Below, in pieces: positions 25,680 through 36,525 of a stretch of DNA of 64,000 bases. Within the stretch, counting starts at the first letter, position 1; each line of letters starts with the position of its first letter. Position numbers and translations under genes: made by a program. A model generated the notes under the pieces. That model did not search any database. It worked only from the letters and a program-made list of their open reading frames with translations, and was not told the DNA's origin. Source of the DNA: Ceratopteris richardii (lineage: Eukaryota; Streptophyta; Polypodiopsida; Polypodiales; Pteridaceae); NCBI GenBank assembly GCA_020310875.1, contig CM035438.1, forward strand, positions 99,370,139 through 99,434,138, given 5' to 3'.

Positions 25680-26010
25680 GGTAGGATGTCATAGAACTGT
25701 GCCTGAAATACTTTTGGACAAGATAGGGGAGATGAGCAAAGGAGAAGAAGGAAACAACTATCTTCCCATTACCCATGAAGGTTTCACCACCAAGGCAATT
25801 TCGGACTCAGGTGCAAGAGTTGCAATTGGTACCACTTACGTATGGAAATGTTTGGGCAAGCCAACATCTTAGGCCCATGAGAATGAAATTAAAAATGGCT
25901 GATGGTCACATCAAAAGACCCTTGGGGCTACTAGAAGGGATAGCTCTCACTACTTGTGGTGTAGAGTTTGAGCATACTTTTTCTATATGTGACTTTAGCA
26001 AAAATTAGGC
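25680..26010 (+). pseudogene. Gypsy aspartic protease region
   Basis: A plus-strand frame around 25,795-25,850 reads AISDSGARVAIGTTYVWKCL, with the D-S-G-A active-site motif of a retropepsin. It lies between the gag linker and the RT, as expected in a gypsy polyprotein. Confidence 0.65.
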
Positions 26011-26721
26011 CTACGAGATGATTCTCGAAAGACCCTTCTTGAGGCAGTTGTAAGTAGTACAGTATTGGGGAACCAATTCTCTGTATTTGCAACACTTAGG
26101 TGTCACAACCAAAGTCAATATCAAGGATTACTCTCATAGAGACATGCCCCCTATACAATGGAATCCCATTTATAGAGCTACAAATGATACGGAGTGCACT
26201 CCATAGGATCACGATCCTCATGGATACATGAAGACAATGACTTGTGGATGTGTAAGGTGGCAAAAGAAGAAGAGAAAAGAGAAAAATCTAGAGAGGTAGG
26301 TGTGAAGGAAACTCATAGATCAATACGAGACCCAACCTATGCACCTATAGTATTTTCACATGAAGAGTTTGAACCTCATGTTCGGGCAGAAATTCTAGCA
26401 ACAATGGATGTAGCCATCAATGAAGAGCAATGGACACCCCATTGTGACGAGGATGGCTATGACATTTCAGTCTTCACAATAGAGCCAATCATGCAGATTC
26501 TGTTATTGAAGAATGTGAACCTAGCACTCATGTATTCAAGGAAGCAAGTGACTCCGATCTAGAGTCAATTATTATGGACCCACCTTTTCCATCAAATAAG
26601 TAATATTTGAAGCAGAAGATCACCCTCAAAGACATGAAGAATTTACGAATGATATGATATTAACCACCCAGATAAGCACCAAGAGTGAAGATAGGAAACG
26701 AACAAGAGGGAAGCTGCACTA

Positions 26722-28474
26722 GTGGATGAAGAATCTTTGTTTGAGGTCCCTAAAAATTTCAAGAAGTATGAAGTGGAAGATAGGAGAGTCGTGATAAGGA
26801 TGCTTAAATGTGAAGCACAAGCAGGAGAAGCCTATGATAAGAAAGAAAAAACTCAAAAAATCATTGTGACTATAGAAGAAGGGGAAGAAATATGCATGTA
26901 CATAGGGCATGATTTAACAAAGGATGAGGAGCAGGAGTTGGTAGATTTGCTACCAGAATGTAGAGATGTTTTTGCATGGAGTTACAAGGACCTGAAAGGT
27001 GTAGACCCTGACATATGCTCACATACGATTCTCATGAGCTTAGATGCCAAACCCTCTAAGCAGATGCCAAACCCTCTAAGCAGAAGCAGCTGCCAAGATC
27101 AAGGATGCTAGGTTTATCTATAAAATCGAGCACATTGAATGGGTGTCCCCCATTGTAGTGGCTCCCAAGAAGAATGGCAACTTATGTGTATGCATTAAAT
27201 TGAAGAGGGTTAACGCAACCACCATTCGAGATAGCTATCCACTTCCTATCATTGAGCATCTATTAGAAAGGGTAGTAGGCAAGGAAGTGTACAACTTCCT
27301 GGATGGGTTCTCTAGTTACAATCAAGTATCCATTGCACCAGAAGATCAACATAACATAGCATTTGCCACAAAGCGGGGCATATTTGCTTTTTGCGTAATG
27401 CCATTTTGTCTAACCAATGCCCCGGCTACCTTTCAGAGGTTGATGTGCCATGCATTCAAAGAGTTCTTGAGGAAGAAATTGGAAGTCTATGGGGATGACC
27501 TCTGTGCTCATTCCAATATTAGGCAGACCCATATCCCGAAGCTGAGAGCTATCTTTGATAAATTCATAGAATATCAAGTCTGCTTGAACCCAAAAAAGTG
27601 CATTTTTATGGTCATGCAAGGAAAAATTCTAGGACACATAGTATCAACGAATGGCATATCTATGGAGGAGGAGAAAGTTAGAGCTATTGCAGAGCTACCT
27701 AGGCCAAAGAATGTGAAGGAGGTACAAGCCTTCATGGAGCATTGTGGCTATTATCGATGATTCATTCATATGTATGCAATCATTGCAAAGCCTCTGTACT
27801 CCCTCTTGACTAACTTTGAGTGGACTGAAGAATGTGAGAACTCCTTTAATGATCTCAAGAGAAGATTGTATTCAGCACCAATCTTGACTACCCGAGATTG
27901 GAACAAGCCATTCCATGTCCATGTGGATGCATCCAATTATGCTATTGGGTGTGTACTTGCACATCCAACTAGTGAAGGTAATATGGATCTTCACATTGCC
28001 TATGTGAGTAGACAATTGAATGCAGGTAAACGAAATTAAACCACTACTGAGAGGGAAGGATTAGGCATGGTATACGCAGTTAAAAAATTTAGAAACTATT
28101 TTCTTGCAAATAAGTTTAAATTTCTTATAGAACATCAAGCCTCACTCTATTTAGTAAAAAAACCTTGCAATACACGTAGATTAGTAAGATGGTTCCTCTT
28201 ACTAATGGAATATGACTTTGAATTTGTGGTTAGGAAAGGTCGGACTCATCTTCGGGTGGATCACCTTTCTAGGCTAACTTCGGGAGAGTCACCTCAAGGA
28301 GTATCAGATGACCTTCTTGATGCTTGCTTGTTCAATCTAGAAGTAGTCCCTAAATGGGCCAAAAGTATCATGCATATTTTGATCTATGGACCTAAACATC
28401 CAGTATTTAGAATGAAAGCCAAAGAAGTAGTCAGATCTCAAAAATATCACATGATGGTAGGCAATGTGTATTAG
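26722..28474 (+). pseudogene. Gypsy reverse transcriptase and RNase H
   Basis: The block CRDVFAWSYKDLKGVDPDIC (about 26,950-27,020) stands at the usual place ahead of the polymerase. RT motifs follow at 27,143-27,760. These are SPIVVAPKKNGNLCVCIKLK, DSYPLPIIEHLLE, the FLDGFSSYNQVSIAPED block, FCVMPFCLTNAPATFQRLM and VYGDDLCAHS, which is the catalytic box (usually YxDD). The thumb CLNPKKCIF and LGHIVSTNGI come next, then RNase H with FHVHVDASNYAIGCVL (27,900-27,960) and the tail at 28,067-28,290. Fossil part of the large gypsy element. Confidence 0.85.
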
Positions 28475-28484
28475 CACACCGATC

Positions 28485-29900
28485 AAGGCATACTAGCTTG
28501 CTATGTAGAAGAAAATGAGGAGGCAAAATGGTTTAAAATAGCACATGTATGTGCACTTCAACAATATTACGCCAAACATAGAACCCTACAAACTCTACAA
28601 AGGTTAGGGTTATATTGGCCAACAATGGAAGCAGCTATCCATAGGATATGTAAGGAATGCCCAATCTGTAGTACTAACCCACCTATGGAACATGCCACTT
28701 TATATCAAGTGTATTTAGTACCAGATTGGAGCGAACCGTTAGTAGCCTTTTTGAGGATGAAAACATTCCCTCAAGAGATGACTTTGGCTAGACAAAGGAG
28801 CTTAGAATAGGAGGCACAAGACTACTCCCTCATTGGAAATAACTTATACAAGCGTGGAAGAGACAGATACCTAAGCCTATGTGTCCATGAGAGTGACTAA
28901 CTCAAGATCTTGGAAACTACTCACCCAAGTGTGGCAGGAGGACACTTTGGACCAGATACGGTGATCAAGGCAATACTATTTGCAGATCTTTGGTGGCGAA
29001 CTCTCCACATGGATGTACATATCTACGTGAAGAGGTGTGGCATTTATCAGCGAACTCATATCCTATACGTAAAGATGAGATGCCATTGAAACCTCTGATG
29101 GGTGGATGTGCATTCTCTTAGTGTGGAATAGACTTTGTTGGTCCTACTAATACCCCAGCTAAGAGTTCACATGCTAAATACATCATTGTTGCCACAAACT
29201 ATCTAACCAAATGGGTAGAAGTAAAAGCTACAACAAAGAATGATGCTCAGAGGAGTGCTAAGTTCTATTTGAGAACTTTTTCACCAGATATGGGCTACCA
29301 ATAGAGCTAGTAAGTGATCTAAGAGGCATTCTTGAATGAAGTCATTGAAAACCTTCTCCAAGAATTCTTGGTAATACAGAAGACGTCTTCCCCCTTATCG
29401 TCCACAAGCTAATGAGAAAGCTAAGAGCACCAATAAGATTCTATGCAATGTATTGAAAAAATTGGTGAATAATAAATGCTGTGATTGGGACAAATAGCTA
29501 CACCATGATGTTTGGACATACAGAGTTGCCTATAAAACGGTACTCCAACCCACACCCGTTTAGATGGTGTTTGGCCAAAATTTAATGCTACCATTAGACT
29601 TCTTGATACCTACATTCAAAGTAGCACAAGAGTATGATTGGACAAGCCATGAGCTCTCAACTAGAATCTTTGATCTTGAACGACTAGGTGAAACAAGATT
29701 GGGAGTAGAAGCAAGAATTTATGGAGCCAAGAAAAGACAAAAGGCATATTTTGATGCACTTGTGAAGGATAAGGGCCTGAAAGCAAGAGACCTAGTCTTC
29801 GTCTACACTTTGAAACAACATGCACAAAAACTGGAGAGAGGGGATATAGACGAACGTTTACCAATAGGAGCTCAACAAGTGGAGGAGTCCAACTAGCCAC
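28485..29900 (+). pseudogene. Gypsy integrase
   Basis: Fragments show the integrase zinc region (ICKECPICSTNPP near 28,650; HILYVKMRCH further on) and the start of the catalytic core (FVGPTNTPAKSSHAKYIIVA near 29,130-29,195). A C-terminal part at 29,564-29,896 contains VFGQNLMLPLDF and ARDLVFVY. The order and strand continue from the RNase H. Fossil part of the large gypsy element. Confidence 0.75.
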
Positions 29901-29932
29901 TCTAGAAGGCCACATTCTACCTTATTACATTA

Positions 29933-30860
29933 GTGGATGTAGAGTCAAGTTATACCATCACATCTCAACCAATCAAGAAAACCTCCCAAGTAGCTAGAAT
30001 TTCTGATCATGAACCCATAGTCAGCCATGAAGAGTCAACAGAGCCACTACCACCAACACCCCCATCATCACCTACTCCTACAAAAGCTATAGATATCACC
30101 TTGACTACTAACCCCATAGAGCAAACTTTCATCTTCTATAGTCCCACTTCCAGTTCAACCTTGTTTTCCTCCTTTTACAACCCTATATATCATGCCACCA
30201 CCGTTACAGCCAAATCCTTCATGGAGCCTACCTTAGGACAACCAGCCTCCACAACCTCTATCATTGCACACCTAGACATGAGGTCCACATTTCTCAGATT
30301 CCCTATTACCACACCTCCTTTCATGGCTTTCCCACCTCCATGCTCTCACTTCCCACCCCCCATCCCACTAGTCCTTCAAGCTGCCCATGACTTCCTTTCT
30401 AGAATGTTTCAAGCCACTGCCCGACCCTTCTCGTCGATCCCATTCCCAACATTCATACCACACTTATTCACTAGGATCACACACACACCACCTACCATTT
30501 TGATATATATGGTAGAAACCACTTTCACCTCCACTACCGAGAGCATGGACATTTTGCCACCCAAGATACCACCCCCTTCCCCACACTTCCAACATCCCCC
30601 ACCCCTCCTCCATCGATTTCACATGCACACACATCTCTAGTAGACACAACATTCACACTTCCCATTCCCCAATTCCCTTCCCTTGCATCCTCCACTATAC
30701 AAACTACCCCTTCATCAGTAGGTAATGCATTTGCCACCATGTTTGTGTGTATGTCACAATTAAAAATAGGATATAATCAACTACAAGAACATAACCAATG
30801 ATTACAAGAGCACTCTGAAGCACTAGAACATCATCTTGCTACACTAGAAGAGGATAATGC
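29933..30860 (+). pseudogene. Gypsy extra ORF region, Pro/Ser/Thr-rich part
   Basis: Downstream of integrase the plus strand carries a 235-codon stretch rich in proline, serine and threonine (ESTEPLPPTPPSSPTPTKA and many PPP runs). It then passes into a glutamine-rich helix (QLKIGYNQLQEHNQ, ALEHHLATLEEDNA) that is interrupted by the nested TR-GAG element. Nothing suggests an envelope: no signal peptide and no transmembrane helix. Confidence 0.5.
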
Positions 30861-33345
30861 TGTCGGGAAGATTTGCATCTTCCAATTGATGACCCGAAAA
30901 ATTAAAATATTTATTGGTGAATTCTAAACCTCTTTTATATCACTGTTGATCAATTGTGTTAATTGGATTAACTATTTTGAAAGTGTTTTCAGGTATGAAG
31001 GATGAAGCAGGACATATGTCCATGTTAGGGTTTACCCTAATTACTTATTTAATGAGAATTTCCTATTTTTACATTCAAGAATTATGGCTATTCAGCCTAG
31101 GGTTTCTTGAATTCATGTGTTGTTTATAAGATTTGGTTAATGTTAAGGGTTTAGATGATTTATAATAGGTTAAAGCTAGGGTTCAGAAGGATTTTAATGG
31201 TCTAACCCAGGGGGGTTTATGGGTTTCCAATAGGTTTTCTAGGATTTAATATATTTAAAGGGTTAACATAGATGTTATTCAAAAACATTAATATCTAAAT
31301 TACATATTTATGTATTAAACATTAAACTATGTCATTAAAAAATACTTTAATTAAATATGTGTATTTAAATACTAAGGTTCTAATTAATTAAACCCTTAAA
31401 CTAAGCTTAAATTAATTGATTTATTTAAATAAGAAATGTAGGCTAATTAGATTAAAATGATTAAATGGATAAATAACTAGTGGACTATATGAGTGCTAGG
31501 GAAAAGAATGGCTTATATAAGTTGTGTAACTAAAGAGATTTAAGGAGTGGTCTCAATAGAAGATGCACTTAAAGAGAAAAAAGTTGGTTAAGAAAAAGAG
31601 TGGAGAGAATTAGTGAAGATGAAAAGAGAGTAGAAATTAAGTGAATTAAAGTAGAAAAGTTAAACTAGAAAGTGTGGTGGAAGTAAGGAGATTAAAGTGT
31701 GGTTGTAGATTAAAAGTTAAAACTTAAAAGAGTGGTTTAGAAATGACTTGTGTATGTATTTAAATGAGTGTTGAGCTCAAGTTTCTCATAATGTTTCTTG
31801 CAGGTACTTTCCTCCCTACTTTTCCATTTCTCTTTTGTTTGTGTTTGTGTTCAAGAGAGAGATCATGCGTAGCATTTGTTCATATAGTGACCCATATTCC
31901 TATAATGGGGCTCCTTTGTGTAAGGATCAGATGAAAGGAACGAGCATGGAATAATATATAGTGTGCAATCATCCATTTCGTTACTCATTTTTTGGGAAGA
32001 AAGAGAGAGCGGAGTAGAATCAGCGATTTGGGCAGCTATGCAAAACTTTTTTCCTATTTAGTTACTCGTTGAACAGAAAACTTATAACCAAGTGTTCAGT
32101 TTGCCATTGTGAATCGTCATGTCTGTCATTCAACTTCACTGGGCCTTTTAGCGCTTCATCATCTTCAGACGATTGGACCTTTCTGAGTGCACGCAGAGCA
32201 GGATAGCGCTCTGAGGTCGATTAATGAGAGAAGAAGTACAACCATTCCCCTGCGCTTCCTGGCGGTGTTTGCACACGCAATAGGAGGTGTTAGAGAGAAG
32301 TGGTGAATCTGGCGACGGCTGCTGTCATGTTCTGAAGTAATTGTAGAGAGAAGTGGTGAATCTGGCCACGACTGCTGTCATGTTCTGAACTAATTGTAGA
32401 GAGAAGTGGTGAATCTGGCGACGGCTGCTGTCATGTTCTGAAGTAATTGTAGAGAGAAGTAGAGAGAGATAGTGAGGAGGTGGAGCTGACGGTGTGTGGC
32501 AGAATTGCGTTCTTCTACTCCATGTTGGGTCTCTCTTAGAAGTGGGAAACGTAACCACTGCAAGGTCTGACTTCCCAGAGGTCGCGTCTCCTCTTCCATC
32601 CCTTCAGATTCAAAATTTTGCACAAGATCAAGGTGGGGATGCACTAGCAAGTATCCTGAAGCGCTCGTCATCATCAACTGATGCATCACAAAAGGATAAA
32701 ATACTGAGCCCCAAGTTGGAGGAGTTTTAGATAAACATTGATGAGTTCAAGCTATTGAAGTGAAGTAAAGAGAAGCAGCAAGATTGAAGATTCATTTAAA
32801 TCTTATTTTCCAATTAGTCAGCTATCCAATTGATTAGACATTTATCCCTTTATTTAGACCTTCCATTAGTATTAGAATTATTGATTTGAACCATTAGCTT
32901 ATCAATTAATTTATTCAAGCAGTTTTGCAACAATATTGTTTCCCATTACTTTCTTTGATGTCTTCTAAATTAGTTCACGAGTCTGAGCACAGTACTATTG
33001 AAAATATAGAAAATGTTCCGCCAACTCTAGACAGACCAAAAACCTCTAGCTTACCTGATAGTTTAGTAGAAGAAACCATGATGGAACACGTAACAGAAGA
33101 GTCACTAGTTTTAATCTCATATCAAGAAGCTCTTGCTAGGTACGAGGCTGCCCGTCCTTATGGTCTATAGCTATTTAAACTATTTAAAGACCTTAGTTTC
33201 AGTCATAGAAATAGGTAATTTAAATTGTTTTGTCATTAGAACCCTTATTTTCATAAGCCTGAGTTTGCTACAGACACCCCACGTGTGCCGAACGATTTAG
33301 GCGGATGACTTGATCCACCATCCGAGCATCTCTCACGACCCGACA
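30861..33345 (+). repeat. TR-GAG left LTR
   Basis: A 2,485-bp LTR. It holds a TATA box (CTTATATAAG near 31,512), a triple 53-bp repeat at 32,291-32,455, a short ORF of 81 codons at 32,925-33,170, and the closing CCCGACA that mirrors the opening TGTCGGG. Confidence 0.9.
32291..32455. repeat. 53-bp tandem triplication in the left LTR
   Basis: Units start at 32,291, 32,344 and 32,397, and a fourth begins at 32,450. The unit is TAGAGAGAAGTGGTGAATCT followed by a GCGACGGCTGCTGTCATG block. The right LTR has the same three units from 37,959, so the triplication predates this insertion. Confidence 0.95.
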
Positions 33346-33716
33346 TTGGTGAACCCGACGTGAACAAACGGCCTTGCAGCTCAGGTATAAAATTTAAATT
33401 TTTCGTGCATGTGCATACATGATATCGACAGGTTGGATTGCAGAAGCTTCTTCATCCATGGGAGCAGTGGCTTTGTCTTTGACTCTTGGCACTCTTCTAG
33501 GTGTTGAGGGCTGTTCCCTAGGGAACTGAGTGCCTCCACGAAGAGTGGCAAGTAGCTATCCTCATCTCGCCACCCCTTTTCATCGACATTAGAAGCAAGA
33601 ACGTTTGCACAATCATCCATTAGCAACTGATGTATTAGATTCTTAAGTCAATAGAGACTCAATTTGATCACGAGTTTAGGAATTTAGAAGGAATTCTTCA
33701 TTATGAACTCTCAAAT

Positions 33717-34658
33717 TTGAATGAAAATATGGAAACAATAGCAAATCATGTAAAAGAAATTTCATCATTCAAAACGATTGGTCATGAAATTGCAAGTTTA
33801 AAAGAGAACATTGAAAGGTTAAACAATCAAATACACGAAAGTGCTACATGTGAATGCAAAGATAGATATCAAGTACGAGTTCAAAGTAGATCTATGTATT
33901 CTATTGACCAAAATCCTTTACCCGATCATAGAAAAGTTGATCCTAAGGCTTTATATCAAAGACCGAAGAGAACTGTAAGATGCTTCTGGTGTGACCAACT
34001 AGGTCATACTTATGGGAATTGTATGGCCTATGAGAAAGCATGTAGCCAACAATTGGTATTAGAAAGTGAACAGAAAATATGTGATTATCAAACGCATCTA
34101 GCATTGAGATTAAACTTAGGTAGAGGAGGAATGATAGACTATTTTGACCAAGAAAAATTTAGTCCTAAAACCAAACTTCAAAAACAATGGAAACCTAAGA
34201 GTCATAAGGAGAAAAGCAATGTATGTCAATTACATTCTATGAACACCAAGATTGTGCCTAAATGTGAATGTTTGGACAATGATCAAAACCTTATTAAACC
34301 TAAATCTATGAATAACATTGATCTTCAAATTAAATCTAAGGATCAAGATACATTGAAAAAGTTTAAGAAAGAAGAAGATGTAAAGATAAAAGATGATGAA
34401 AATGAACAATCAATTGATGGAAATATAGATATACAGGCGGTTAAAACAGAACCTAAAGTCATAGAAATTGACAATAAATGTGATCAAAATAAAAATGATG
34501 AAAGGATAGTACAAACATCTGAAGATGAAAATCTTCAACTTCAATCAGAACATGACAAGAATATGGGAAAATGGGTACAAGAAGCCATATGGAAGATTGA
34601 AAATAATATCAAAAACTCATCTAAAGGTAAGAAAAAGGAGAAGAATTTAAGTGAATAG
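33717..34658 (+). CDS. Gag-like ORF of the TR-GAG element (313 aa)
   Basis: The single clear ORF of the element is 313 codons and open from ATG to stop. The N-terminal 40 residues look coiled-coil forming (IASLKENIERLNNQIHES). Residues 89-102 are a CCHC zinc knuckle (CFWCDQLGHTYGNC, C-x2-C-x4-H-x4-C), the RNA-binding motif of gag nucleocapsid. The rest is a very charged Lys/Asp/Glu-rich tail ending KGKKKEKNLSE. A capsid core could not be recognised, so it may be only the 3' part of a once larger gag. It lies about 370 bp inside the left LTR, where gag is expected. Confidence 0.7.
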   Translation: MNENMETIANHVKEISSFKTIGHEIASLKENIERLNNQIHESATCECKDRYQVRVQSRSMYSIDQNPLPDHRKVDPKALYQRPKRTVRCFWCDQLGHTYGNCMAYEKACSQQLVLESEQKICDYQTHLALRLNLGRGGMIDYFDQEKFSPKTKLQKQWKPKSHKEKSNVCQLHSMNTKIVPKCECLDNDQNLIKPKSMNNIDLQIKSKDQDTLKKFKKEEDVKIKDDENEQSIDGNIDIQAVKTEPKVIEIDNKCDQNKNDERIVQTSEDENLQLQSEHDKNMGKWVQEAIWKIENNIKNSSKGKKKEKNLSE

Positions 34659-36525
34659 TTTTATTGTGATGGAATTGTTTGTTGAAGATAAAACATTTCA
34701 AATTTTGATTTTTGCTTGCTGCATATATGTTGTTTTCCTAAAAATTGAGAAACATATACCTAAATTGTTTAGTTTTAATGTTTGAAAAGCTAATTACAAA
34801 CTTATGATTAAGTTTACATTACGATTTGTTTAATCAAAAGAATTCTAAAATATGAAAACACAAAGTTTGTTTCAAATTAAACAAAAACATGTTTGTAATT
34901 ATGCTTGCAAATGATTTTGATCAATATGCTTGTCATTTCCTAAACTTATGATAAATTTATGATTTTTTTTTTCACAAATAAGAAGAAATCTATTATGAAG
35001 AACAATTATGAAGAATATAATTATGATGAATATTTTGCACAAAATGATCTTTGTTTACAACAATTATGATGATATACTTTTAAAAGAAAGAAATATATAT
35101 GATATAAATATGATCATGATAAATATGAAGAACATGAAAAAAATGTTACAATATGAGGATGATTTTATTGATATACCATATGATGAGTAAGAGGAACTTT
35201 TATAATCCAGATATGAATTTTTCATTGATATAAAAAAAATGATGCTCATTTATAAAGATACAAGTTAAAAACTTTGAACATTTTGATTTTTCCAAAATTT
35301 TATGAACTTTGTTTCATAGGTTGAAAAACCTATTTAAAAAAATTAAGAATGCATTATTTATGAAAATTATAACCACTATGAATTTCTTATGATGAAATTT
35401 GTGACATGATGAAGATGAATCTGGTAGAATATATGAATTTATATTTGCAAGATAAATGATAATGAAGATTACTTGTTTTGTAGCTTCTATTTTATAAGTG
35501 ATTATAGGTTCTGAAGATGCATTGATCAAAGCAATTGAAGATGTTATGCCAAAAGTTCTGATGAATTTAAAGAGAGCAGATTGAAGATGAAGCAGATTGA
35601 AGATAAAATTGATTTTAGGTCGTATTTTTCTTTGTCTTAAAATTTTGTTTTACGTATTTTATTTGCGTTCATATAAAACTAATTGATAAAATCTGGAATG
35701 AAGAATATTAATTTATAAAGGACTCTATTTAACCATATTAGGAAAATAGACATAATTTATATTTCTACATTTATAGATTAAGTGAGATTTGTTAAAAATA
35801 GAAGGATTTGTAGTTCATTTAGATAACGAAAGTAGTTGTATATATGTAGGAGCATATTGTTGCATGATACTTGTCTGTGAAAACCTAGATCTTTCTTGTC
35901 CATGCAGCTAGATCCTTAGCTCGGATTAAGGGGTTAAGCCTTTCCCCTTTAAAACAAAAAAGTAGCGAAAAAAAAAAAAGAATATGGACATGGAAGTTAT
36001 ACCTTTTTCCACCCCAAAAAGGTATTTATATTTATTATCGATATGAAGTTTACATCATATTTATATGAAGAAAACTAGTTGTAAAAAAAACACATCTAGT
36101 GATTAAAATTGGGCATACAAGGCGGCTGTCTGTCCAAGTAGATTTAGTAGATTTCTTTGGCATGCTTGATTGCTCATATGTGAATGCATATATATGAAGA
36201 AACCTGCATTTGAATGAATGAAAATGAATTCTGTTTTATACTAATCTTTACATAGTTTATAAATGAATAAAATGTAAACTAATGTTTGTTGATTGAAAAG
36301 GTTAATAGTTTACCTTTATACTTTAATATGTTTTCATTGCCAGATGTAATTGAAATAAACTTCATGTGCATGTTGAAAAGATTGAAAATTTGATAAGATT
36401 AAATATATTCAAAAAAGAATTGATGCTGTTCTACGATTTAATTTCAGGATAATCATTGAAAATGCTGCTTCCCTTTATCTGCAAGTTGGCCCATCGGGAC
36501 GATGTGCAGGTTTGGTGGCGGTGGA
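34659..36525 (+). other. TR-GAG non-coding interior
   Basis: This is 1.9 kb of very AT-rich DNA, densely scattered with ATGATGAA and GAAGAT words, with no convincing ORF. It ends in a G-rich tract before the right LTR. In gag-only elements such a filler replaces pol. Confidence 0.75.

Noticed and set aside
29933-30640. 235-codon ORF after integrase as a possible envelope gene
   Set aside because: It is a low-complexity Pro/Ser/Thr stretch without signal peptide or membrane segment; nothing supports an envelope.
34659-36525. ORFs of 60-71 codons in the TR-GAG interior
   Set aside because: They are Ile/Met/Asn/Tyr-rich products of AT-rich DNA, open on both strands, and show no protein character.
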